The notes: a model not told the origin generated them from the letters alone. Shown: positions 13,401 to 25,590, counted from the first letter of the stretch. The stretch is DNA of 64,000 nucleotides from Hedera helix (GCA_947179155.2 OX359270.1:25166056-25230055); one strand, 5' to 3'. A program made the numbers and translations.

Positions 13401-14040
13401 GTGAATTACTGTGCATATGTTACTGTGACAATTATTAGGTTCAATAATTTTAAAAACAGTGCAGCAACAATTATTGACTCAATGATATAAAATACAGTGT
13501 AATGACAATTATTAAATCAATAATGCAAAATACTGTGTAACAACAATTATTGAATTGATAATATAAAATATTATGCAGTGACAATTATCGATGAAATGAT
13601 GCGTAACAGTTACGGTGTCAATTATCAGACCAATAATATGAGACACTATGCAATACCGTGTGTTACTGTAGAGTACCGTGTGCTACAGAAAATACCAAAA
13701 ACTACCGTATGCTACTATTCTTTTATCACTGGTATTTTAACAGTTCCGTTGACTATTTTTATTTAAAAATGTTATTTCTGTCGTTTTCTATATCCGACAA
13801 ATATTCCGTTGTGGGGTCCACCAATAATTTGTTATTTCGGCGCCGTCGTACGACACGAATATTCCCCGACCAAACGAATATTCCCCGACAAAGCGAATAT
13901 TGTCCGACAAAATAAAATTTGCACATAACATCCTTAACTTTTAACTTTATCGATTTAACCACTTACTGTTTCAAAAAAAAAAAAAATATATATATGAAGA
14001 AAAATTAAATTTTGTATTTCATAAAATTCGGGGTCTTACA
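10434..14040 (-). repeat. N1 right (5') LTR
   Basis: Same length and, as far as compared, the same sequence as 6546-10152, including a 14-base A run and all repeat arrays. Confidence 0.93.
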
Positions 14041-14045
14041 ATTAC

Positions 14046-15080
14046 AAGTATCATTAACATCTTATTAACACTAAGTTTGAAGATGTGTCGGCAGTGGCTA
14101 ATGCAGCCAAAAATATTGAGATGAAGTGACAGGACTTTCAATTTTCTAAACCAGATGGGAGTCGAAAGAGGGACAGAGATGACCAGCAGGGTCAAGCTTC
14201 AGGTCAGCATGGGAGGAATCAAGGTGGTTAGTGGAACAAGAACCGTGGTGGTCAACAGGGGCAATGACGTGGCCAGAATCAGAACAGGGGTTTTCAGTAA
14301 TTGCCTCAATAGAGGCATAATCGTCAGCTTCAGCTACCTCAGAAAGGTCAGAATCGCCAGCAATGACAGAATCGTCAGCAGGGGCAGAATCAGAGTTGTT
14401 ACCCAAGACCAACTGGTGTGGGTAATCCTAATCTTATTCCGATTGCTCCTTGCAATATTTGTGGGGCAAATCATTCGGGGAGACAATGTTATAGAGTTAC
14501 CGGTGCATGTTTTTTGTGCAGACAGATGGGTCATATTGCTAGAGATTGTACTGGGCCACGCGGTAACGGTGGAAGTGGTGACAATGGTGGTAATAAAGGT
14601 CAACGTCAGGGTGGTCGGGTGTTTGCCTTGACATATAACTAGGCGGCAAGTGCGTCAGGTACTATTTCTGGCACTTTTTTAGTTGACAATCGTGAGGTTT
14701 CTGTTTTATTTGATACTGGTTCTACTCATTCAGTTGTTGCTCAGTCTTTTGTTCAGCACCTTGGTGTGTTATCTCAGTCCTTTGATTCTGTGATGTGTAT
14801 TGCTACCTCGATAGGGACTTCTGTTGCCATTTCTGATTTGTATCGAGGGTGTCCAATCAATTTTAGAGATAAGATTCGTGGGGCAAATCTTCTTCCAATG
14901 GTTATGCATGATTTCGATGTTAATCTTGGGATGGACTGGTTGGATAAGCACCAGGCCACTATCGATTGTCAGGCGAAGAAGGTTATATTTGGAGATGTAA
15001 AGTCTCTAGAGTTCGTATTTTAGGGTTCACGACCGAGTAAGATGGTGAGGTTGATTTCAGCTTTGAAGGCTGGGAAGTTG
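14046..15080 (+). pseudogene. G1 gag C-terminus and aspartic protease
   Basis: This continues gag in the same register after N1. A Gln/Asn/Gly-rich linker with many stops at expected Gln or Trp codons (14046-14400) is followed by two nucleocapsid zinc knuckles: CNICGANHSGRQC and the canonical CFLCRQMGHIARDC. Gag ends RVFALTYN with TAG at 14640-14642. The protease follows: LFDTGSTHSVV carries the catalytic DTG near 14711, and NLGMDWLDKHQATIDC closes the domain. TAG at 15021-15023 interrupts it. G3 is inserted at 15081 (TSD GTAGC) within KAGKLVA. Confidence 0.88.
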
Positions 15081-15085
15081 GTAGC

Positions 15086-16560
15086 TGTAATATTCAAGAT
15101 ATTATGACATGTAAAAAGTTTAAATAAATAAAATGTGTGTATTTTAGTTATTTAAATTAAGCAATTAATGTGAATTATGTAAATTAATTATGGATGTATT
15201 TTTTTATTACGGTTATTAATTTAATGATGTATGTTAATGAAAAGAGGATTAATATTGGAAATTAATCCTGAATTAAATTAAAAGTTAATGAGGTAATTAA
15301 CGAAATCAAAAATTATTGATCATGGATTAATTAATAATTATGAGGAATATTTGGAAATTATTAAGAGGGAAATTAATATAGAAATAAATAATATATTATA
15401 TATATAAGGAAATAAAATTAAAGATGGAGGAAATTCGATAAATATATAATTTATATAAGAAAATTTATGAAGGAAAAGGTTAACAATTATATAAATTATA
15501 TGAAATTATATTGTATAGTTTATATAAAATATATGAAATAGTAAAAAGGAATAATTAATCAATATGGATAATTCTTATTTTAATAAAATAATGTATGCGA
15601 AATAGAATTATTTCTATTTTTATGAGATTTAATATTTTTGTGGATTAAATAGGCAAAAAAAAAAAAAAAGAAGAAGAAGAAAAAAGAAATTGTTATAATA
15701 CATAATATATATAATAATTAATTTATGTATATATTATGTAGTAATAAAAAATACATGTATATTTACGTAATGTATATATATTAAAGTTGAAACATAGGAA
15801 AATTGATTTTATTGAGTTATGCAAATTATTTTATTAATTTTGGAAGTATAAAATACTTCATATAGTTACATGCATGTCCTTATGCGTGTACAAAATTTAT
15901 CAAGTAATGTACATTAAAAATATGTGAATATTATTTATAAATTATTTTATGAATTTTGGTAAATTAAAATAAATATTTTATATATATATATATTATATAA
16001 AATATTTATTACCCGAATTAATTGCGTAATGTATTAAAATGTACGCATGCATGGAAAATTTATCTCACCGACTTAACTTAAGTCGGTGGAATCAAGAGGA
16101 AAGTTCTAATATAATTAAAGGATTGCAAGAAATATCCATATATATATATATATAGAATACATAATAATACTAACATGATAGATAAACAAAAAAATATATT
16201 TCCTTATCACCTTCCTTGTTCCACCACCACCGTTCACCACCACCAACCACTAACGCCACCACTAACAGGAGAGAAAGAAATTCTCAGTCATCCGAGTGTC
16301 CGTAAAACTTCAAAGGAAGGTATAAAATAAATTATTGAAATTATTTATGTGATTGTGTTGATAAATTAATTGTATGAAAATTGGTAAATAATTATATAAT
16401 TGTTCTATATAATTTTTAGAGGTGTATCTATGAATTTTGTGATGTTTGGGATAATTTTGTAGAGAAAATAATGATCAAAAATGGTAGAAAAGCTGGTTTG
16501 GTTGGCTACAGTTAACGCAGGAGAGAGAAAAAAAAAATTTGGTCGTTCGCGCATTGCGCG
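15086..16560 (+). repeat. G3 left LTR, first part
   Basis: Matches 23924-25400 nearly base for base. It stops in the GC-rich module at GCGCG (16556-16560), where S1 is inserted. Confidence 0.92.
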
Positions 16561-18149
16561 TGTAATGTCCTAGAATTTCCACATCTTTATTAATTAAATT
16601 ATTAATTTAATTTCCAACGAGATAGTTTACGAGATTATTTAAATCTTTTTATGTGATTAATTAATTATGTGATTAAATAATTATGTAATTAATTACTAAA
16701 ATTAATTAAAGGGGGTCACTAATATGTTATTAAATTAGTGAACAAACCCTAAAGTTTTAATATCAAAATAATTGATAAGTTTCCTATTAATTAAATATTC
16801 AATTAAATTGAATATAATGAGTGAATTAAATATAATAAATTAATTAATATGATTATTAATTAATGTAAATAATGTGAAATATTAATAATAATATTTATTA
16901 GTCCATTTAGTAATTTAATACTAATGGGTTAAAATATTTAATTATTTATTCAATCTAATTATTTATTTAATCATGGATTGAATAATTAATGTGTAAATTA
17001 TTAAATTAGCCAACATGGGTCAATTAGTAGCCCAAGTGGAGAATAATAAAATTTCACAATTTAGTAGCCCAAACAATTTAATAGAAGCCCAATTGGTATT
17101 TTAAATTAAAGTCCAATGATTGGCCCACTTGAAAAATACTTAAATTAACTTATTAATTATTAAAAATGAAAATGTGTCAATAATTTTGGGACAATGAAAA
17201 GTGGCATCAGCCGACCATGTGCTTGGAAGGAGAGAGAAAATGAGTTTTTTTTATTTTCTTTTATTTTTCATTTAATTAATATTAGGTTGCTTGTTTTGAT
17301 TTTTGGGAAAGTCTTTTCCCACAAAATCCTCACCAACTAAGTATGGACTAGCTTTCTTGTGTAAGTATCATTGCTATCTCATGATGGTAATTTTGATAGA
17401 TATATATTTTATATATATCCAAATTGTAAGTATACTTACAATTTTTGAGCTTAAGTGAGTCATTTCTTCTTCTTCCATTTTTCAAGCTAGAGAGAGTTTG
17501 AGAGCAAAATATTTTGAGAGAGAGCAAGAGAAGGAGAAGGAGTGCTAAGCTAGTGCATGTCATCTTCTTTCACAACATACTTTGGGAGAAAAAGAAGAAT
17601 AACCATTAAATCAAGGTAATGGTTATTTTAAATGTTGTTTGTTTTTAAATTAAATAAATCATCATATTAGTATAAACATGTTAATATAGTTATTAATGTG
17701 TAAAGGTAATATTTATGCCATGCTTGAGTTTAATATGCTTAGTTTGTATTTTGGTATATTTTATATGCTAAAATATGTATTTAATAATGTGTAAACAAGT
17801 TTTGGAATTTATGTCCAAAAATATTTTTATAAAACTTAGGTTTAATGTGCTAATATTATAGAACATTAAATCATGAGAAAAACAAAGTTTGAATCACTCA
17901 AAATGGAGTTATATACAAAAAGTTATGATTTATGGTAGTTTATGTGATGTAAAATTTTTTATAAAAAAATAATGATATTAAATCATGAAAAATTATTTAT
18001 TCATGTTATAAATTAATATAAGGTGATTGGTAATTTTTTTGGATTTTTATTGAAGAGTTAAAGATTTATTGAAGGTATATTTTTATTTAAAATGTGTATG
18101 CTGGAGCACTGTTCACTGTCTGCTAAAAGGAAAAAAAATTAGGAACAGT

Positions 18150-18310
18150 CCGCGCAATGCGCGGAAGCTTTTGCTAGGAAAAAAACGCGGAGCCAAACGA
18201 CGTCGTTTGGCTTCTGCGGGAAATTCACTCCGCGCGGAAGCCGTTTCCGGTTTCTCAAAAACGGCGTCGTTTTGGGCCGTGAAAATCTGTAACGCGCACA
18301 ATGCGCGATA
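18150..18310 (+). repeat. GC-rich palindromic module in S1
   Basis: CGCGCAATGCGCG at 18151-18163, a perfect 22-bp palindrome centred on GACGTC (18191-18212, core CCAAACGACGTCGTTTGG), and CGCGCACAATGCGCG near 18293. The surrounding LTR is strongly AT-rich. Confidence 0.85.
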
Positions 18311-18599
18311 TTTAGTTTTTCGGCGAAATTACATTTATGCCCCTCCGTGTTTTTCTTGGCCGAATTACCATTTTGCCCTCGGATCAGTTTTCTGATTATT
18401 TACGAAACTGCCATCGGTCCGGTTTTTCAACTTAATTACGAAAATGCCATTCGGGTTAATTTTAATTAATTTAAATATTTAAAAATTAATTTAAAATTAT
18501 AACAAAAATAATAATAATACAAAAATAATATTGGGGAGGATATTTTTCATTAAGTTTAATATTTAAATATTTTAAATATTAATCTAGTTATCTAAACCA

Positions 18600-19210
18600 T
18601 GGTTAAGTTAAATAAATTTATTAATTATTTATTATTTTAAATGTTAATAATAAATAAAGATGATAAATTAGCAATTATTATTTAATGCCTATTTAATAAT
18701 AATTAAAGAGAGATAAAATTTTTAAATTAATTATTTATTATTAAATAATAAATAAGGATAATTAAGTAATTAATTATTATTTAATTAGCATTAAATAACG
18801 ATTAATGGAAATTAAGTTATTAGAGTAATAATTTATTATTTAATTTAAATAATAAATAAGAATGATTTGATTATTATTTAACCTTAAATAATAATTAAAA
18901 TTAATGAAATAATTAATTATTATTTAATTGACATTAAATAATAATTAAAGAGGATTAAGATTAGTAAACTATTATTTAATTTCCTTAATTAAATAATAAG
19001 TAAGGTTAATTACTTGGTTAATTATTGGTTGATTAACATTAAATTAAAGAAGGTTAAAACTAAGTTAATAATTATTTATTATTTAATTATAATTAAATAA
19101 TAGGTAAGTACAATTAGTTATTATTTATTTTAAATAATAACTAGAGTTAATTAATTAATTTCTATTTAATCAATATTAAATAGTAATTAAAAAGAGATTG
19201 AGTTAATAAA
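18600..19210. repeat. AT-rich degenerate tandem repeat in S1
   Basis: A cassette of roughly 100 bp, built from TTATTATTTAATT and AATAATAAATAAG blocks, recurs several times with substitutions and small gaps. Period and copy number were judged by eye. Confidence 0.55.
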
Positions 19211-20470
19211 ATAAATTGAATTTAATTAAACAATTATAATAAGTTGTTTAAAGGTTTAATAAGTGTCCAACACTTAACACTTAAGATTATAATTATTAAC
19301 CTAAAATGATTAAGTGTCTATAAGGTTAATAATATTGTTTTGACTAATGTAAATTATGTGTTAGTACTTATGTGTGGTAAATAAGTTCGTTATTAAGCGT
19401 ATAGTTATGCAAATATGCCGTACTAATTATTAGACCGACTTTATTAATGTTAGGTCTTTCAAAGCAAGTTAGTTAAAGCTAGACAATTATTGTAGCTGAG
19501 CAAACAGGCAAGTTCTCTAACCCTACTCAATTATTATCGTTGAACAAGTTTCCATACTTATATTTATTGTTAAAGCTTGAAGTGGTTTAATTATTTAAAA
19601 TTATTCCACATCCATATTGTTTATACAATCGCACTTAGTGCATTTGAAGTTTGTTAGTTCTTGATTCATGAACTGTATTAAAAATGTCTGAAGCTAATAG
19701 TTCAGCTAGACATTGCGTTTCTAAATTCAATAACTTGAATACTTTTAAAAGCTTATCTAAACCATTATTGGGTGCGGATTTCTTATATTAAGTCTGAGAA
19801 TTGAACAACCCTAAATTAGGGGATTTTGTGTCGGGAAACCGACTTTGGCGCCAGTGACTAAATGTAATGCATATACAGCAGGTTGAATAGGCTGATCCCC
19901 TTGAAAACCAAACAACTCAAAGGGTTAGAGGAAACTCTATTATACCCTCGTTAGTTCAGGGTCCTTAGTGACCACTCAGCATTTTAAGATTCAAATATTC
20001 TGTTTATTAAAATTTGAATCATGTTTCATTCACAATTGTTATATCTATTGTTGAACCATTGATGACATTTCCCATTCATTCATGATATATTAAATCTATA
20101 TGATTGTTCTAAACTTGCTGAGCAAACTAGTTGCTCATTCTTGCTATATCATGAACCATTTTTCAGATAATCCTGATTGCTCAAAGAAGGATAAGGGAAA
20201 AGGAAATGCCAGAGCTTAAGTTAGTTTATGCATGCTAATTAGATGCTTAAATTTGTGTTTACTGTTGTTAAACCTTTTGTAATTCCTTATGATAGGAACT
20301 GTTTATGTTAAGGTTGATAGACCCTGGTATTGTAACCTTTTGAAGGGAACCAATATGTATTATTCCGCGATATTTAAATGCAATGTATGTATTTAATTGT
20401 TAGTAATGTGTTGAATAATGAGAACCAAACTCGAGGTTATGGAACCCGGATTTGGGGTCGTCACAGCGCG

Positions 20471-21502
20471 CGGCCAAATTTTTTTTTTTTCGGAACCGGC
20501 CCATAAACGACGCCGTTTTGGGCAGAAAAGGCAGGCCGCGCATTGCGCGACGACCAGTTTTCCAGAGACAGGGGAAAAATGACGTCGTTTTGGCTGTACA
20601 GGGCTGAGGCGCGCGCCATGCTTGGCCAACCGGTTTTCGCGAAATTACCATTTTGCCCCTGGTTTTGGTTTTCAGATTATTTACGGAAATGCCATTGGAA
20701 GTAAAATTAATTAAAATAAATATTTAAAAATTAATAAAAATTATATAAAAATTATATAAAATCAAAAAAATGTATAAAAATGTTTTATAAATTAAATTTA
20801 ACAATTTTCCAATTTTGAGGAATAATTCCAATTAATTATTAAATGTTTAATAATGGGAATTAAAAGAACATAATTAGAATTAATAATCAAATTAGGTTAT
20901 AATTAATTATAAATACCTATATAGAACCGATGGGTAGAATAATTAGGTTGTGAGTGATATTAATTATATAAATTAATATCGTGAGTTACTAAATAATTAT
21001 GATTTGATTATGTTATTATTATAGGTTGCCCAAGAAGGGATAATTAGCCGTTAATTTAATAATCGGACATCGAGGCAAGTTCCTAAACCCTAACTTTGAA
21101 CAAATAATCATGTGTTAGATATTAGAATCTTTATTGAGCTCTATTTCCTAAAGTTCCATCATTATTACATTTTCTTGAATATTGATTTTAGTTTATACTG
21201 TGAATTATTCAATTGAAAATCTCTTAAATGCCATTCATAATGAAACAAAATTGTTGGTTAGTAAGTTGATAATTATGAGTCTAGACCATTTGTTCGGTTA
21301 GACTTTTGGTACAATTAAATTTTAAGTTACTCTTTATTGATAAGTGCTGAGCCAAACCAAATTGTTTTGGTGCGGACTCTTAGAAACTAAGGTGAATAAT
21401 CATGTTCCAAAGAATAAAGTTGTTGAAGGTCTTAAATTTGAAATTCCGTGATATGCGGTAATAATCATGTTCCAAAGAATAAAGTTGTTGAAGGTCTTAA
21501 AT
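20471..21502 (+). repeat. G3 left LTR, second part, truncated, with filler duplication
   Basis: Resumes the LTR after S1 and matches the right LTR up to about 21460 (GATATGCGGTAAT). A 43-bp LTR piece (21395-21437) then appears again at 21460-21502 and is joined directly to the middle of RT. About 630 bp of LTR end are missing. Confidence 0.9.
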
Positions 21503-23878
21503 AGGATTTTTAAACCCTATTTGGATAAATTCGTAGTGGTGTTCATAGATGATATCCTTGTATATTCCAAGTCTCAGGAAGAGCATGCAAATCATTTGAA
21601 GATAGTGTTGGAAACTTTGAGAAAAGAAAAGTTATATGCTAAATTCTCAAAGTGTGAATTCTGGTTGCAAAGAGTTCATTTTTTGGGTCATGTTATTGAT
21701 AAAGATGGAATTTCTGTGGACCCTGCAAAAGTTGAAGCTGTAATTAATTGGGAACAACCCAAGACACCCATGGGGGTGAGAAGTTTCTTAGGTTTAGCGG
21801 GTTATTATGGACGATTTATTCAAGATTTCTCTAAGATAGCAACTCCGCTAACCAATTTAACTAGAAAGCCCACGAAGTTTGTGTGGACCGATAAATGTGA
21901 AGAAAGTATTTGTGAGTTAAAGAAAAGGCTAAGTGAAGCCCCAATGTTAACTTTGACTGATGAAACAGGAAATTTTGTGGTATATAGTGATGCTTCCCAT
22001 AAAGGATTAGGTTGTGTGTTTATGCAAAACGGAAAGGTTATTGCATATGCATCTCGACAGTTGAAAGATTATGAGAAAGGGTATCCGACGCATGATTTGG
22101 AATTGGCAGCAGTAGTTTTTGCATTGAAAATATGGAGACATTACCTTTATGGGGAAAAATGTGAGATATATACAGACCACAAAAGTCTGAAGTATATCTT
22201 CACGCAAAAGTAGTTGAACATGCGTCAAAGGAGGTGGCAGAAATTAATAAAGGACTATGATTGTGAAATCCTCTACCATCCAGGAAAAGCTAATATGGTG
22301 GCAGACGCTTTAAGTAGAAAGGAGAGAGAAAAGTTGATGAAATTAACTGTTCAAGATGAATTAATTCGAGAAATGACAAAGTTGGAAATTGAAGTGAAAT
22401 ACCCCTCTGAAGTAAATGAGATGCTATTTGTGGTAGAGATGCAACCAACATTGTTAGATAAGGTGAATGAGGCCCAATTAGCCAATGATGAATGTACTCT
22501 GATGAGGGATAGGGTTATTTCAAATGATAAAGTAAAATTTCAAATAGATAATAATGGAATTCTCAAATTTGAGGGGCGAATCTGGATACCAGGAGTAGTT
22601 GAATTGAAGGAGGAGATATTACAAGAGGCACATAATTCGAAATTCTCAATTCACCCAGGAAGTACGAAAATGTACCAAGATTTACGAAAGCATTTTTGGT
22701 GGCCAAACATGAAACGAGAAATTGCGGATTTTGTAAGTCGATGCTTAACGTGTCAGCGTATCAAAGCTGAGCATCAGAAGCCAGGTGGACTGCTACAACC
22801 TCTTGAAATTCCAGAATGGAAATGGGAACATATTACCATGGATTTTGTAGTATGGCTTCCGATTACTCAAAAGGGCTACGATACTATATGGGTGATTGTA
22901 GACAGATTAAAAAAGTCGGCCCACTTTTTGCCAATTAAGATCAAATACAAATTGGATCAATTGGCCAGAATCTACATTAAGGAAGTGATATCGCGACATG
23001 GAGTACCAGTGTCAATTGTGTCAGATCGGGATCCGCGATTTACTTCAAATTTTTGGAGGAATCTGCAAGAGAGGTTAGGGACACAACTGAGGTTGAGTAC
23101 GACCTACCATCCTCAAACCGATGGTCAAAGCGAAAAAACGATACAAACTTTAGAAGATATGTTACGGGCATGTATTATGGATTTCGAAGGAAGTTGGGAT
23201 GACCATCTACCTTTGGTGGAATTTGCGTATAACAACAGTTACCACGCAAGTATAAGAATGCCACCTTATGAAGCCTTATATGGAAGAAAGTGCAGAACTC
23301 CTTTGTGCTGGGATGAAGTTGGTGAACGTCAATTATTAGGACCTGAACTAGTCCAACAGACGGGGGAGACAGTCAGGCTGATACGATCTCGATTGGTAGC
23401 AGCTCAGGATAGATAGAAAAAGTATGCAGATTTGCATAGGCTAAGTCGGGATTTGGAGGTGGGAAGTCACGTGTTTCTTAAAGTGTCTCCATGGAAGGGA
23501 AAAATTAGATTCGGAAAGAAAGGTAAATTAAGTCCTAGATTTATTGGACCGTTTGAAGTATTGAGGAAAGTTGGGGAAGTGACTTATGAAGTGGATCTAC
23601 CTCCAGAGTTAGCGCACATACACAATGTTTTCCACGTGTCAGTGTTACGACCGTACAAATCAGATTATAAGCACGTCATAGCATATGAACCAATTCAGAT
23701 AGAGAGGGATTTAACTTATGAAGAAATTCTTGTCCAAATATTAGATAGGAAAGAGCAAGTCTTAAGAAATAAGGTGATTCCTTCCGTTAAAGTGCTATGG
23801 CGAAATCATAACGTTGAAGAAGCCACCTGAGAATTAGAGGAGAAAATACGAGAGAATTATCCCCATTTATTTGAATAG
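21497..23878 (+). pseudogene. pol: G3 pol: RT C-terminal half, RNase H, integrase, chromodomain-like end
   Basis: Begins abruptly in RT at NRIFKPYLDKF. It keeps the FIDDILVYSK active site, RNase H (YSDASHKGLGC, YTDHKSLKYIF), and the integrase HHCC finger (HPGSTKMYQDLRKHFWW, CLTCQ). The DDE motifs follow (MDFVVWL, SIVSDRDPRFTS, HPQTDGQSEKTIQ), then the GPF module (RFIGPFEVL) and a chromodomain-like end (KVLWRNHNVEEAT). The whole stretch stays in one register. Three nonsense codons interrupt it: TAG at 22211, TAG at 23414 (expected Gln) and TGA at 23828 (expected Trp). The natural stop is TAG at 23876-23878. Without the N-terminal RT fingers it could not make an active enzyme. Confidence 0.93.
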
Positions 23879-24894
23879 TTGGTGTAGAAATTCCGGGACG
23901 AAATTTTTATAAGGGGGGAAGAATGTAATATCCAAGATATTATGACATGTAAAAAGTTTAAATAAATAAAATGTGTGTATTTTAGTTATTTAAATTAAGC
24001 AATTAATGTGAATTATGTAAATTAATTATGGATGTATATTTTTATTACGGTTATTAATTTAATGATGTATGTTAATGAAAAGAGGATTAATATTGGAAAT
24101 TAATCCTGAATTAAATTAAAAGTTAATGAGGTAATTAACGAAGTCAAAAATTATTGATCATGGATTAATTAATAATTATGAGGAATATTTGGAAATTATT
24201 AAGAGGGAAATTAATATAGAAATAAATAATATATTATATATATAAGGAAATAAAATTAAAGATGGAGGAAATTCGATAAATATATAATTTATATAAGAAA
24301 ATTTATGAAGGAAAAGGTTAACAATTATATAAATTATACAAAATTATATTGTATAGTTTATATAAAATATATGAAATAGTAAAAAGGAATAATTAATCAA
24401 TATGGATAATTCTTATTTTAATAAAATAATGTATGCGAAATAGAATTATTTCTATTTTTATGAGATTTAATATTTTTGTGGATTAAATAGGTAAAAAAAA
24501 AAAAGAAGAAGAAAAAAAAAGAAATTGTTATAATACATAATATATATAATAATTAATTTATGTATATATTATGTAGTAATAGAAAATACATGTATATTTA
24601 CGTAATGTATATGTATTAAAGTTGAAACATAGGAAAATTGATTTTATTAAGTTATGCAAATTATTTTATTAATTTTGGAAGTATAAAATACTTCATATAG
24701 TTACATGCATGTCCTTATGCGTGTACAAAATTTATCAAGTAATGTACATTAAAAATATGTGAATATTATTTATAAATTATTTTATGAATTTTGGTAAATT
24801 AAAATAAATATTTTATATATATTATATAAAATATTTATTACCCGAATTAATTGCGTAAGGTATTAAAATGTACGCATGCATGGAAAATTTATCT

Positions 24895-24917
24895 CACCGA
24901 CTTAACTTAAGTCGGTG
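24895..24917. repeat. perfect hairpin in G3 right LTR
   Basis: CACCGACTTAA and its exact reverse complement are separated by one base. The identical structure is at 16066-16088 in the left LTR. Confidence 0.9.
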
Positions 24918-24964
24918 GAATCAAGAGGAAAGTTCTAATATAATTAAAGGATTGCAAGAAATAT

Positions 24965-24999
<35 letters not shown>

Positions 25000-25384
25000 A
25001 CATAATAATACTAACATGATAGATAAACACAAAAATATACTTCCTTATCACCTTCCTTGTTCCGCCACCACCGTTCACCACCACCAACCACTAACGCCAC
25101 CACTAACAGGAGAGAGAAAGAAATTCTCAGTCATCCGGGTGTCCGTAAAGCTTCAAAGGAAGGTATAAAATAAATTATTGAAATTATTTATGTGATTGTG
25201 TTGATAAATTAATTGTATGAAAATTGGTAAATAATTATATAATTGTTCTATATAATTTTTAGAGGTGTATCTATGAATTTTGTGATGTTTGGGATAATTT
25301 TGTGGAGAAAATAATGATAAAAAATGGTAGAAAAACTGGTTTGGTTGGCTACTGTTAATGCAGGAGAGAGAAAAAAAAAATTGG

Positions 25385-25590
25385 TCGTCCGCGCATTGCG
25401 CGCGGCCAATTTTTTTTTTTCAGGAACCGGCCCATAAACGACGCCATCTTGGGCAGAAAAGGCAGGCCGCGCATTGCGCGCCGACCAGTTTTCCGAAGAC
25501 AGGGAAAAAACGACGTCGTTTTGGCTGGACAGGGCTGAGGCGCGCGCCATGCACAACCAACCGGTTTTCGCGAAATTACCATTTTGCCCC
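25385..25590 (+). repeat. GC-rich palindromic module in G3 right LTR
   Basis: GCGCATTGCGCGCG (25391-25404), CGCGCATTGCGCG (25468-25480) and the palindrome AAAACGACGTCGTTTT (25507-25522). The same module in the left LTR is split by S1 (16549-16560 and 20471-20640). Confidence 0.85.

Larger units (their letters stand above)
6546..14040 (-). mobile_element. N1: non-autonomous LTR retrotransposon, 3.6-kb LTRs around a 281-bp internal domain
   Basis: Two LTRs of exactly 3607 bp (6546-10152, 10434-14040) flank 281 bp. The 5-bp duplication ATTAC lies at 6541-6545 and 14041-14045, within G1 gag. The minus strand is the coding sense. A tRNA-Met type primer-binding site lies next to the right LTR, and a polypurine tract next to the left LTR. 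No gag or pol is present anywhere in the element. Offsets between the LTRs are a constant 3888 bp and I found no base difference between them in the stretches compared, so the insertion is recent. Size class: LTRs as large as in LARD elements, internal domain as small as in TRIM elements. Confidence 0.93.
16561..20465 (+). mobile_element. S1: solo LTR of a gypsy element, 3.9 kb
   Basis: TGTAATGTCCTAG to GGGTCGTCACA, flanked by GCGCG (16556-16560 and 20466-20470) inside the left LTR of G3. It has no internal domain, primer-binding site or second LTR, so it is what remains after recombination between two LTRs. The beginning is closely similar to S2 (same family). It contains a GC-rich palindromic module (18150-18310) and a very AT-rich degenerate repeat (about 18600-19210). 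Confidence 0.9.

Noticed and set aside
10435..13962. Repeated small frames in the N1 LTRs (and 6481-10074, 62999-63855)
   Set aside because: They occur identically because the LTRs are duplicates. None shows a domain, and several lie over tandem repeats.
6546..14040. Reading N1 as two adjacent solo LTRs or a segmental duplication
   Set aside because: A correct PBS and PPT lie in the spacer, and a single ATTAC duplication flanks the whole unit, which fits one retrotransposition event.
14155..14631. 158-codon frame overlapping G1 gag
   Set aside because: It is a second-frame reading of the Gln-rich gag linker. The zinc knuckles and protease are in the other frame.
18069..18395. Open frames over the GC-rich LTR modules (also 20393-20651, 25248-25645, 47957-48357)
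   Set aside because: They arise on both strands because the modules are GC-rich and lack stops. The proteins have no motifs and are not conserved in frame between LTR copies.
21467..21499. ATG at 21467 as a true start of the G3 pol frame
   Set aside because: The first eleven codons come from the duplicated LTR filler. The frame is open there by chance and the real pol start is deleted.
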